From contig JAILOW010000149.1 in NCBI GenBank assembly GCA_024690635.1, forward strand, positions 1-7,751: DNA of 7,751 nt, in the 5' to 3' direction. The notes under the pieces were generated by a model. That model was given only the letters and a program-made list of their open reading frames with translations. It ran no database searches and had not been told where the DNA came from. Below are positions 1 through 6,997 of this stretch, in pieces. This DNA is from Butyrivibrio sp. GTDB taxonomy: Bacteria > Bacillota_A > Clostridia > Lachnospirales > Lachnospiraceae. The first letter of the stretch is position 1; each line of letters starts with the position of its first letter. Both the position numbers and the translations under genes were made by a program.

Positions 1-739
1 AATCACCGGTGTGAACGCCTACAGGGTCGATGTTTTCCATGTTGCAGACGGTGATGCAGTTACCTGCTCCGTCTCGCATAACCTCATACTCGATCTCCTT
101 CCAGCCGGCGATGCATCTTTCTACCAGAACCTCATTGGCTCTTGAAAGTCTGAGACCGTTTTCAAGGATCTCTTCGCACTCAAGCCTGTTGTGAGCTATA
201 CCGCCGCCTGATCCACCGAGAGTAAAGGCAGGACGAAGAACCACCGGGTATCCGATGCTGTCCGCAAAGGCCACACCGTCCTCGATATTATGTACAACCA
301 GAGAAGCTGCGCATGGCTCACCGATCTTTTCCATGGTGTCCTTGAACTCCTGTCTGTCCTCAGCCTTTCTGATGGTCTCTGCAGTTGTTCCAAGGAGCTT
401 TACATTATGGGATTTCAAAAATCCTGACTCGGCGAGCTCCATTCCAAGGTTAAGTCCTGCCTGTCCTCCAAGGGTAGGAAGGATGGAATCGGGCTTTTCC
501 TTTTCGATTATCTGCTCAAGGACCTTTACTGTAAGAGGCTCGATATACACCTCATCCGCAATGTCCTTATCTGTCATGATGGTAGCAGGGTTTGAGTTTA
601 CAAGTACAACCTCAACCCCCTCTTCTTTTAAAGATCTGCAGGCCTGAGTTCCCGCATAGTCAAACTCCGCTGCCTGTCCGATAACTATAGGTCCGGAGCC
701 GATTACCAAGACCTTTTTTACTTCGCTGTTTTTTGGCAT
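1..739 (-). CDS. carB: Carbamoyl-phosphate synthase large chain, N-terminal 246 residues (runs off left edge)
   Basis: CarB uses two ATP, bicarbonate and ammonia delivered by CarA to make carbamoyl phosphate for pyrimidine and arginine synthesis in the cytoplasm. The reading frame begins [20 protein letters not shown] and stays open to the window edge, so only the first 246 of roughly 1,060-1,070 expected residues are present. What is visible is the pre-ATP-grasp fold ([20 protein letters not shown] near residues 15-34; [10 protein letters not shown] near 48-57) and the start of the first, carboxyphosphate-forming ATP-grasp domain. Residues known to bind ATP in E. coli CarB are found at the same numbers: Arg129 (in AEDR), Arg169 (LRP) and Gly175-Gly176 (TLGGSGGG). 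[12 protein letters not shown] (212-223) and the [10 protein letters not shown] end are also typical. The start is fixed by overlap with the carA stop (TGATG) and a strong upstream GGGAGGAG. No internal stop or frameshift is seen. The edge truncation comes from the window, not from decay. Confidence 0.97.
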   Translation of the reverse strand, partial: MPKNSEVKKVLVIGSGPIVIGQAAEFDYAGTQACRSLKEEGVEVVLVNSNPATIMTDKDIADEVYIEPLTVKVLEQIIEKEKPDSILPTLGGQAGLNLGMELAESGFLKSHNVKLLGTTAETIRKAEDRQEFKDTMEKIGEPCAASLVVHNIEDGVAFADSIGYPVVLRPAFTLGGSGGGIAHNRLECEEILENGLRLSRANEVLVERCIAGWKEIEYEVMRDGAGNCITVCNMENIDPVGVHTGD

Positions 740-1878
740 CAGTTTGCTCCTCCCGTAGTTTTATTTCTGATCATATCTATAAATCTGTCAAACAAAAAGC
801 TGCTGTCCTGTGGTCCGGGGCATGCTTCCGGATGGAACTGCACCGTAAAGATGTCCTTGCCCACATATTTAAGTCCCTCGTTGCTGCCGTCATTTACATT
901 GGCAAAGGCAGGTGTTGCGAGGTTTTTATCAAGCTTATCAACATCCACCACATAGCCGTGGTTCTGGGATGAGATGTACACACGGCCTGTCTCTAAGTCT
1001 TTTACCGGGTGATTGCCTCCCCTGTGTCCGTACTTCATCTTGTAGGTGTCAGCTCCCGTAGCAAGAGCCATGAGCTGATGGCCAAGGCATATTGCAAAGA
1101 TGGGCACCTCGGAATCATAGAGCTTTTTGATCTCCTTGATGACTCCCTTACACTCCTTGGGGTCTCCGGGGCCGTTTGAAAGCATGATGCCGTCGGGCTT
1201 ATCCCCGAGGATCTCCTCTGCGCAGGTATCAAAGGGATAGATGGTCACATCACATCCCCTTACTGCCAGAGACTGGGCAATGTTCTTTTTTGCTCCCACA
1301 TCCAAAAGAGCTATCTTAAGTCCCTCTCCGTTTTTGTTTTTAGCAATGGCAGGGATCTTTTCCTGTCTTGCATCGGGGGCGGGGATATGGATCTTTTCCT
1401 TGCAGGATACTCTGCTAACCACATCTCCCGTGGTATATGCAAGAAGTTTTTCTTTTACGTCCTCGTATCTTATGGACTCATTGGTTGTGATATAGCCGTT
1501 CATGGTTCCCTTTTCTCTCAGGATCCTGACAAGCTTTCTGGTATCGATGCCCTCAATGCCGGGAACTTCGTATTTTTCCAGAAAAGCCTGAATAGACATG
1601 TCACACCTGAAATTGGAAGGAACGTGGGAAAGTTCCCTTACGATCACCGCATCCACCCAGGGTCTGTCGGATTCCATATCGTCAAGGCAGACTCCGTAGT
1701 TGCCAATGAGCGGATAGGTCATGCATACTGCCTGTCCCGCGTAGGAAGGATCCGTAAACACTTCCGTATATCCGGCCATTGAAGTATTGAATACGATCTC
1801 GGAAACCACATCCTTATCAGCCCCGATATGCTTTCCCTCAAAAACCGTTCCGTCTTCAAGTATCAAAAAAGCTTTCAT
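739..1878 (-). CDS. carA: Carbamoyl-phosphate synthase small (glutaminase) chain
   Basis: CarA hydrolyses glutamine and channels ammonia to CarB. At 379 residues it has the usual family length and both expected domains: an N-terminal CarA-specific domain (about 1-150, with [14 protein letters not shown] at 8-20, TGY-like MAGYTEV and PLIGNYG at 56-62) and a C-terminal class I glutamine amidotransferase domain (about 187-375). The catalytic triad is intact: nucleophile Cys264 in [13 protein letters not shown], His349 and Glu351 in [17 protein letters not shown] (234-240) and [10 protein letters not shown] (303-312) are the usual oxyanion and glutamine-site motifs. The start is supported by GGAGGAG at 1889-1883, four bases before the ATG. 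The gene begins 38 bases after the purL stop with no convincing terminator or promoter between, and its stop overlaps the carB start, so it is read as the middle gene of purL-carA-carB. A pyrimidine- or arginine-specific role cannot be decided from sequence. Confidence 0.98.
   Translation of the reverse strand: MKAFLILEDGTVFEGKHIGADKDVVSEIVFNTSMAGYTEVFTDPSYAGQAVCMTYPLIGNYGVCLDDMESDRPWVDAVIVRELSHVPSNFRCDMSIQAFLEKYEVPGIEGIDTRKLVRILREKGTMNGYITTNESIRYEDVKEKLLAYTTGDVVSRVSCKEKIHIPAPDARQEKIPAIAKNKNGEGLKIALLDVGAKKNIAQSLAVRGCDVTIYPFDTCAEEILGDKPDGIMLSNGPGDPKECKGVIKEIKKLYDSEVPIFAICLGHQLMALATGADTYKMKYGHRGGNHPVKDLETGRVYISSQNHGYVVDVDKLDKNLATPAFANVNDGSNEGLKYVGKDIFTVQFHPEACPGPQDSSFLFDRFIDMIRNKTTGGAN
746..754 (-). 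promoter_or_regulatory. carB ribosome binding site inside the carA 3' end
   Basis: The minus strand reads GGGAGGAGC here, close to the ideal anti-16S complement, about 7 bases before the carB ATG (739-737). It lies within the last codons of carA, and the carA TGA and carB ATG share one base (TGATG). This arrangement suggests translational coupling, which would help keep the two subunits in equal amounts. The motif and spacing are seen directly; the coupling is inferred. Confidence 0.8.
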
Positions 1879-1882
1879 AAAT

Positions 1883-1889
1883 CTCCTCC
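1883..1889 (-). promoter_or_regulatory. carA ribosome binding site in the purL-carA gap
   Basis: GGAGGAG on the minus strand, four bases from the carA ATG, decides that start. The rest of the 38-base gap is AT-rich and shows no stable GC-rich hairpin with a T run, no convincing -35/-10 pair and no conserved leader, which favours cotranscription of purL with carA. Confidence 0.8.
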
Positions 1890-1916
1890 GTATCTTCGAT
1901 AGATCAAAATTTCAGA

Positions 1917-4900
1917 TCACTTGAAGTATTTAACTCCGCTTTCGAATATCTTTATATCCTGTTCTCCAAAGATGTTTACGGCAACGCCGTCACCGCGTCT
2001 TTCGGAGTGTGCCATCTTACCAAGACATCTTCCGTCAGGAGAAAGGATACCCTCAACCGCTCTGTAGGAGCCGTTGATGTTCCACTCGCCATCCATGGTC
2101 ACATTGCCCTCAAGGTCGCAGTACTGTGTTGCGATCTGACCGTTTGCAAAGAGCCTGTCAAGAACGTCTGCAGGCGCAACAAATCTGCCTTCTCCGTGGG
2201 ATGCAGGGTTTGCATATACTCCGCCAAGTTCACAACCTGTAAGCCAGGGTGAATTGTTGGAAACAACCTTGATGTAAGCCATCTTGGAGATATGTCTTCC
2301 GATAGTATTGTAAGTAAGGGTAGGTGAATTCTCATCCTGACCCGTGATGGTTCCGTTAGGTACAAGTCCAAGCTTGATCATAGCCTGGAAGCCGTTGCAG
2401 ATACCAAGTGCAAGGCCGTCTCTGTTATCCAGAAGGTCTTTTGTTGCCTCCTTGATGCGCTCGTTCTGGAAGGCTGTCGCAAAGAACTTGGCGCTTCCGT
2501 CAGGCTCATCACCTGCAGAGAATCCGCCGGGGAACATGATGATCTGAGCATTCTTTATAGCCTTTTCAAATTCAGCAACAGACTCTGTGATATCCTGTGC
2601 GTTTCTGTTTCTGAATATCTTTATGTCAACATCGGCGCCTGCTCTTTCAAAGGCCTGAGCACTGTCATACTCACAGTTGCTGCCGGGGAATACCGGAATG
2701 AATACTCTGGGTCTTGCAACCTTGTTCTTGCAAACATATACGCTGTCAGCCTTGTAAAGAGGTGACTCAACCTTGTCATTTCCTGCAGATGCTGTTGAAG
2801 GGAATACCTTCTCAAGCTTGCCTTTCCATGCACTGAGAGCTTCCTCAAGAGAAACCTCGGCACCTGCTGCTGTGATAGAAGCTTTGTCTGTAACTTCACC
2901 GATCTGCCTGCTGCCGTTTACAGCAAGAACTTCTGCAAGTCTGTCAGCGGGAACCTCCGCAACAATGTCAGCCATATCGTTGGCAAAAAGCTCCTCTGCC
3001 TTGATGCTGTCTGCAATCTTTATTCCAAGGCCGTTACCGAATGCCATTCTTGATACAGCCGCAGCGATTCCGTAGGAATCCTCAGCATAAGCTGATACGA
3101 TGGTGCCTTTCTGCATAAGGCTGTGGATTTCGTTGTAAAGGGCGATGACCTTGTCGTAGTCAGGAAGGTCATAATCGTCCTTGGCGATCTTGAACTGAAC
3201 CAGCTTGTTTCCTGCTTTTTTAAGCTCAGGTGTAACAACATCGGAAAGCTTTGCGATATCAACCGCAAAGGAAACAAGTGTGGGAGGAACGTTGATCTCG
3301 TTGAAGGATCCTGACATGGAATCCTTTCCTCCGATGGATGCGATGCCAAACTTCATCTGTGCTTCATAAGCTCCAAGAAGCGCTGTGAAAGGCTGGCTCC
3401 ATCTTGTGGGATCTTCGGTCATTCTCTTAAAGTACTCCTGGAAAGTAAAGTGCAGATCCTTAAGAGCACCGCCGCTTGCCACGATCCTTGCAACAGACTC
3501 TGTTACCGCAAATGCCGCGCCGTGATAAGGGCTCCAGCTTGAAAGATAAGGATCAAAGCCGTAGGACATCATGGTAACCACATCTGTCTTGCCACCAAGA
3601 ACAGGGAGCTTGGCGATCATTGCCTGAGTCTCTGTAAGCTGGTATTTTCCGCCGTAAGGCATTACAACAGTGCCTGCTCCTATGGAGGAGTCAAACATCT
3701 CCACAAGTCCCTTTTGTGAGCAGACATTAAGATCTGAAAGCTCAGCCAAAAGAGCTGTCTTCACATCGCCATTTTCAAGAGCCTTTTTAGCTCCTTCGCA
3801 GGCTGTCTTTTTAAGATAGTTTTCTTTTTCATCAGGTATCTCAACCTGAACCTTTGTCTCCTGATGAGCTCCGTTGGTATCAAGGAAAGCTCTCTTTATA
3901 TCTACGATCTTCTTGCCTCTCCAGTTAAGGACAAGTCTGGGCTCCTTTGTAACATGAGCAACTTCAACCGCCTCAAGGTTTTCCTCTGCGGCAAAGCCAA
4001 GGAACTTTTCAACATCTGAAGGAGCAACAACTACTGCCATTCTCTCCTGAGACTCTGAAATGGCAAGCTCTGTTCCGTCAAGACCTGCGTACTTTTTAGG
4101 TACAAGATCAAGATTGATATCAAGTCCGGGTGCAAGTTCTCCGATGGCAACGGAAACACCGCCGGCACCAAAGTCGTTACACTTCTTAATTACTTCACTT
4201 ACTTCAGGTCTTCTAAAGAGCCTCTGAAGCTTTCTCTCTGTGGGAGCGTTACCCTTCTGAACTTCTGCTCCGCAGCTTGAAAGAGACTTGGAATCATGAG
4301 CCTTGGAGGAACCGGTTGCTCCGCCGCAGCCGTCTCTTCCTGTGCGTCCGCCAAGAAGAATGATCACATCACCGGGATCTGCGCTTTCTCTGATAACGTG
4401 TTCCTGAGGAGCAGCGCCCATAACAGCACCGATCTCCATTCTCTTTGCCACATATCCGGGATGATAAACCTCTTTTACATATCCTGTTGCAAGACCGATC
4501 TGGTTTCCGTAGGATGAATATCCTGCTGCCGCACCTCTTACAAGCTTTTTCTGTGAAAGCTTGCCCTTCATGGTATCAGCAACGGGGACTGTAGGATCAG
4601 CCGCACCGGTTACACGCATAGCCTGGTATACATAGCCTCTTCCCGAAAGGGGATCTCTGATGGCACCGCCAAGACATGTTGCCGCACCACCGAAAGGCTC
4701 GATCTCTGTAGGATGGTTGTGAGTCTCGTTTTTGAAAAATACAAGCCAGTTCTCAGTCTCTTTTCCCTTGCCGTAATCAACTTCCACAGGAACAACGACT
4801 GTGCAGGCATTGTTTTCTTCAGACTCTTCCATGTCTGTAAGCTTGCCGTCAGCCTTGAGCTTTTTCATACCCATAAGGGCTATATCCATAAGGGAGATGA

Positions 4901-5723
4901 ATTTCTCCTTTTTCTTTTCATCAGTCTTGTAAAGAGCATCTCTTGAAGCAAGGTAGTCTTCGAAGGAAGCCCTGATGGGAGCTTCGTAGTAGCCCTTGCC
5001 AAACTCGATATCCTTGAGCTCTGTGCCGAAGGTTGTGTGACGGCAGTGATCTGACCAGTAGGTATCAAGAACCCTTATCTCTGTCATGGTAGGGTCTCTG
5101 TCCTCATCTGATGAGAAGTACTGCTGGATCCACTTGAAATCGTTGAAGGTCATGGCAAGACCAAGTGACTCGTAAAGCTTTTTAAGGCTCTCCTCATCCA
5201 TGGTCTTAAAGCCTGAAAGAACAGCCACATCCTCAGGCTCGTCATATACTGTCACCAGTGTTTCAGGTTTTTTGCTGTCGGCGATCCTTGAATCAACAGG
5301 GTTAAGGATGTAGCCCTTTATCTTTTCAAGTTCCTCGTCTGAAATATCGCCCTGAAGCATGTATGTGACAGCAGTCTTGATAACAGGCTCCTCGTCACCC
5401 TTTATAAAGCGCACGCACTGCTCTGCGGAGTCAGCTCTCTGGTCGAACTGTCCGGGAAGTGCCTCTATACTGAATACTTTTGCGCCCTTGGGAATCTCAA
5501 GCTCCTCTCTGTACAGGATGTCAACAGGGGGCTCGGAAAACACTGTCCTGCAGGCTTTTTCAAATACGTCCTCCGATACGTTTTCCACATCGTAACGGAT
5601 AAAGATCCTTACATCAGATACACTTCTGATCCCGAGATATCCAGATATCTCAGCCGCAAGTTCTTTTGCCTTTCCGGAAAAGGGTGCTTTCTTTTCTACA
5701 TAGATTCTTTTTACAGCGCTCAT
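1917..5723 (-). CDS. purL: Phosphoribosylformylglycinamidine (FGAM) synthase, single-chain large form
   Basis: This enzyme performs the fourth step of de novo purine synthesis, converting FGAR, glutamine and ATP to FGAM in the cytoplasm. At 1,268 residues it is the fused form, in which PurS-like, synthase and glutaminase parts are on one chain; B. subtilis instead has separate PurS, PurQ and PurL. Domains in order: PurS-like N-terminal region (about 1-150); linker with the conserved WSDHCRHTTFGTE (223-235); first AIRS-like synthase half (about 240-610) with ETHNHPTEIEPFGGAATC (333-350), GGAIRDPLSGRG and GGRTGRDGCGGATGSS (458-473); second half (about 650-970) with SIGGKDSMSGSF (797-807); and a C-terminal class I glutaminase (about 1005-1268). 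The glutaminase triad is intact: Cys1109 in GICNGFQ, His1239 and Glu1241 in MAHSERRGDG. The start is supported by AGAGGAG at 5735-5729, five bases from the ATG. Sequence character matches the form known from many Clostridia and streptococci. It is the first gene of the probable operon with carA and carB and sits just beyond a hairpin that ends the TetR gene. Confidence 0.98.
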   Translation of the reverse strand: MSAVKRIYVEKKAPFSGKAKELAAEISGYLGIRSVSDVRIFIRYDVENVSEDVFEKACRTVFSEPPVDILYREELEIPKGAKVFSIEALPGQFDQRADSAEQCVRFIKGDEEPVIKTAVTYMLQGDISDEELEKIKGYILNPVDSRIADSKKPETLVTVYDEPEDVAVLSGFKTMDEESLKKLYESLGLAMTFNDFKWIQQYFSSDEDRDPTMTEIRVLDTYWSDHCRHTTFGTELKDIEFGKGYYEAPIRASFEDYLASRDALYKTDEKKKEKFISLMDIALMGMKKLKADGKLTDMEESEENNACTVVVPVEVDYGKGKETENWLVFFKNETHNHPTEIEPFGGAATCLGGAIRDPLSGRGYVYQAMRVTGAADPTVPVADTMKGKLSQKKLVRGAAAGYSSYGNQIGLATGYVKEVYHPGYVAKRMEIGAVMGAAPQEHVIRESADPGDVIILLGGRTGRDGCGGATGSSKAHDSKSLSSCGAEVQKGNAPTERKLQRLFRRPEVSEVIKKCNDFGAGGVSVAIGELAPGLDINLDLVPKKYAGLDGTELAISESQERMAVVVAPSDVEKFLGFAAEENLEAVEVAHVTKEPRLVLNWRGKKIVDIKRAFLDTNGAHQETKVQVEIPDEKENYLKKTACEGAKKALENGDVKTALLAELSDLNVCSQKGLVEMFDSSIGAGTVVMPYGGKYQLTETQAMIAKLPVLGGKTDVVTMMSYGFDPYLSSWSPYHGAAFAVTESVARIVASGGALKDLHFTFQEYFKRMTEDPTRWSQPFTALLGAYEAQMKFGIASIGGKDSMSGSFNEINVPPTLVSFAVDIAKLSDVVTPELKKAGNKLVQFKIAKDDYDLPDYDKVIALYNEIHSLMQKGTIVSAYAEDSYGIAAAVSRMAFGNGLGIKIADSIKAEELFANDMADIVAEVPADRLAEVLAVNGSRQIGEVTDKASITAAGAEVSLEEALSAWKGKLEKVFPSTASAGNDKVESPLYKADSVYVCKNKVARPRVFIPVFPGSNCEYDSAQAFERAGADVDIKIFRNRNAQDITESVAEFEKAIKNAQIIMFPGGFSAGDEPDGSAKFFATAFQNERIKEATKDLLDNRDGLALGICNGFQAMIKLGLVPNGTITGQDENSPTLTYNTIGRHISKMAYIKVVSNNSPWLTGCELGGVYANPASHGEGRFVAPADVLDRLFANGQIATQYCDLEGNVTMDGEWNINGSYRAVEGILSPDGRCLGKMAHSERRGDGVAVNIFGEQDIKIFESGVKYFK

Positions 5724-5754
5724 ATTCTCTCCTCTTTAACTTGTGTTTATTTTG

Positions 5755-5787
5755 AAAAAAGTGCTTAGACAATTCTTAAGCACTTTT
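5755..5787 (-). terminator. Intrinsic terminator of the TetR gene, directly upstream of purL
   Basis: A perfect 11-base inverted repeat, AAAAGTGCTTA and TAAGCACTTTT, encloses a 9-base loop. On the minus strand the second arm runs into six consecutive T residues, the usual form of a factor-independent terminator. It starts six bases after the TetR stop codon. Because the arms begin with A and end with T, it could also act on the plus strand, but no plus-strand gene approaches it. The odd feature is its position: only about 20 bases separate the T run from the purL ribosome binding site, so it may also affect purL expression. A symmetric repeat could alternatively be a repressor operator, although the loop is long for a TetR site. 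Confidence 0.75.
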
Positions 5788-5790
5788 ATC

Positions 5791-5796
5791 TGTCAA
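5791..5796 (-). promoter_or_regulatory. Candidate -35 element (TTGACA) overlapping the TetR stop codon
   Basis: The minus strand carries a perfect TTGACA that includes the TetR TGA stop. At a 17-base spacing the -10 position (5773-5768) reads ATTGTC, a poor match, and it lies in the loop region of the terminator hairpin. A better -10-like CAAAAT (5754-5749) is too far away at this spacing. It is recorded because purL needs a promoter or readthrough from somewhere and no better element is visible nearby. The match could be chance. Confidence 0.2.
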
Positions 5797-6392
5797 CGAT
5801 TATTTAATTCATCCGGCACTAAGCCGCCAAGCACGTACATCAATTCTCTGTCAATGGCCTCTTCGGAAACACCGATAGTGCCGGAAGTAACTTTGAGACC
5901 TTCAATAACGTACATAAGGTTACGTGCACACCCGATCGGATTCTCGCAATAAAATTCACCATTTTCCGTACCGTTTTCGATAAGCTTTTCCACTATCCTA
6001 ACAGCGGTGTCGAACTGGTTCTTGAGAGGGTTCTCCTGACCGGAAACCTTATGCTGGTAAAAATATTCATATGTAGCAACAGTGAGATTGTTTTTCTTTT
6101 TAAGAATGGCTTTCTTTTGCTCCTTGAGGAAAAGAGCAAGCATATCACCGGCAGAAGCATCTCCGGAAAGAGCTGCCACAACTGCCTCTTCATCATCCTC
6201 TGAATTGTCATCGGCAAGAACTGCCAGGAATAATTCGTCGGTACTTGAGAAATAGAGATAAAGACCCCCGCGACTTATCTCGCAGGCATCTACGATGTCC
6301 TTCATGGTAACTTCCTTGAAGCCCTTGCAGGCAAACACCTCTCTGGCTTTTTCAAGGATGTACTTCCTCTTATGAGCAGACTTCTCTCCCAT
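5793..6392 (-). CDS. TetR/AcrR-family transcriptional regulator
   Basis: This is a 199-residue one-component regulator expected to bind DNA as a dimer and release it on binding a small molecule. The N-terminal three-helix DNA-binding domain is clear: RKYILEKAREVFACKGF (9-25) followed by the helix-turn-helix VTMKDIVDACEISRGGLYLYF (28-48) and then STDELFLAVL, all in the order typical of the family. The rest (about 60-199) is a helical ligand and dimer region that is not conserved enough to name a ligand; it includes an acidic stretch (DNSEDDEE, 62-69). The start was placed at the ATG at 6392 because AAGGAA lies nine bases upstream and the family signature begins right after it; the longer frame to 6467 would overlap the preceding gene by 44 bases. 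It follows the unrecognised 161-residue gene by 30 bases and probably shares its promoter, so autoregulation and control of that gene are reasonable guesses. Control of purL is possible but unsupported. Confidence 0.93.
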   Translation of the reverse strand: MGEKSAHKRKYILEKAREVFACKGFKEVTMKDIVDACEISRGGLYLYFSSTDELFLAVLADDNSEDDEEAVVAALSGDASAGDMLALFLKEQKKAILKKKNNLTVATYEYFYQHKVSGQENPLKNQFDTAVRIVEKLIENGTENGEFYCENPIGCARNLMYVIEGLKVTSGTIGVSEEAIDRELMYVLGGLVPDELNNR

Positions 6393-6423
6393 TCCCCTTT
6401 TTTCCTTCCAACAAAAACCGGAT

Positions 6424-6909
6424 TTATGCAAGCGGTTTCGAGCTGTCCTGTCCCCAAAATCTGACAAGCTCGTCCATCTTTTTAATTACATGATATAAAA
6501 CACCGTTGTAAACTCCCTCAGCCCACACGGAACCTTTGGTCATGCCCGAGAGTACATACTTGGCAAGGATGCCTGCAAGGTCATCCATATCGCTGATCTG
6601 GGCATCGTTTATGAATAAAAGTTCGTCCTTGGCTGAATTGAGGTGGTTTCTGGAATAAACATAGACATAATTGCGATCCAGCATATTGGTGGTCTGGGCC
6701 GCTTTAACAAAGGCCAGCAGATTGGAATCGTATACCGGGAACGGCATGGATTTCAGATCGCTGTTTGAATAGCTCTGGGCAACTTCTGTTTTCATGTTGT
6801 TTTTGAGCCAATTCAGATAAGGAATTATCTTGTCCAGTTCCGGGCGATATCTGGCAACGATATCCTCGACGCTGTTTTCATTGACATTGTTGTCATTTTC
6901 GAAATTCAC
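6424..6909 (-). CDS. Unrecognised 161-residue cytoplasmic protein, upstream partner of the TetR gene
   Basis: I do not recognise this protein with confidence. It has no signal peptide, membrane segment, cysteine cluster or obvious catalytic motif. From the GTG start it opens with an Asn/Asp/Glu-rich stretch (NFENDNNVNENSVEDI), followed by a predicted helix with RYRPELDKIIPYLNWLKNN, a middle region with YDSNLLAFVKAA and a strand-like NYVYVYSR, and a C-terminal half with MDDLAGILAKYVLSGMTKGSVWAEGVYNGV in pieces, ending in helical VIKKMDELVRFWG. The last part, with WAEGVYNGVLYHVIKKM, faintly recalls small uncharacterised DUF proteins of Clostridia (perhaps DUF6508), but that is from memory and weak. 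The GTG at 6909 is preferred over the ATG at 6948 because GGGAAGGAG lies eight bases before the GTG, while the ATG overlaps a TATAAT promoter box and has no ribosome binding site. Composition looks like that of its neighbours. It is probably cotranscribed with the TetR gene. Confidence 0.8.
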   Translation of the reverse strand: MNFENDNNVNENSVEDIVARYRPELDKIIPYLNWLKNNMKTEVAQSYSNSDLKSMPFPVYDSNLLAFVKAAQTTNMLDRNYVYVYSRNHLNSAKDELLFINDAQISDMDDLAGILAKYVLSGMTKGSVWAEGVYNGVLYHVIKKMDELVRFWGQDSSKPLA

Positions 6910-6917
6910 TAGTATCG

Positions 6918-6926
6918 CTCCTTCCC
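6918..6926 (-). promoter_or_regulatory. Ribosome binding site deciding the GTG start of the 161-residue gene
   Basis: GGGAAGGAG on the minus strand ends eight bases before the GTG at 6909-6907, an ideal distance. It would lie inside the coding sequence if translation began at the ATG at 6948, so it is the main evidence for the shorter protein. Confidence 0.75.
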
Positions 6927-6946
6927 TGTTCTCCAAATTCCAAAAC

Positions 6947-6955
6947 ATTATAACA
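6947..6955 (-). promoter_or_regulatory. Extended -10 promoter for the 161-residue gene and the TetR gene
   Basis: The minus strand reads TGTTATAAT, a perfect TATAAT with the TGn extension. At 17 bases upstream the -35 position reads TGTACT, only three of six matches, as is common for extended -10 promoters. Transcription would begin around 6940, giving a leader of about 30 bases that contains the ribosome binding site. No clear palindromic TetR operator overlaps the box, so repression here is not shown. Confidence 0.55.
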
Positions 6956-6962
6956 AGGCTTC

Positions 6963-6997
6963 ATTAAAAAGTACAGATAAAAAATAGTCTTTTTAAT
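6963..6997 (-). terminator. Weak AT-rich inverted repeat after the HAD gene
   Basis: A perfect 9-base inverted repeat (CTTTTTAAT against ATTAAAAAG on the plus strand) overlaps the TAA stop of the HAD gene. The loop is about 17 bases and the stem has one G-C pair, and no T run follows beyond the arm. It may be a poor terminator or simply AT-rich spacer. It also covers the -35 region of the next promoter. Confidence 0.3.

Noticed and set aside
255..647. Plus-strand open frame of 130 codons
   Set aside because: It lies wholly opposite carB, whose frame is continuous with conserved residues in place. It has no ribosome binding site and a Ser/Thr-rich composition typical of an antisense shadow.
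1387..1782. Plus-strand open frame of 131 codons
   Set aside because: It is antisense to carA and has no recognisable motif or ribosome binding site.
1879..1916. Separate promoter or terminator between purL and carA
   Set aside because: The 38-base gap holds a strong ribosome binding site but no stable hairpin with a T run and no -35/-10 pair. The short GATC repeats in it look like chance.
5724..5792. Purine riboswitch upstream of purL
   Set aside because: There are only about 69 bases between the TetR stop and the purL start, mostly taken by the simple 11-base hairpin. The three-way junction and conserved core of a guanine riboswitch are absent.
5743..5952. Plus-strand open frame starting at the terminator hairpin
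   Set aside because: It is antisense to the TetR 3' end and begins next to the hairpin without a ribosome binding site.
6393..6467. Longer N-terminus for the TetR protein (start at 6467)
   Set aside because: It would overlap the preceding gene by 44 bases and add 25 residues before the family's usual N-terminus; the ATG at 6392 has an upstream AAGGAA.
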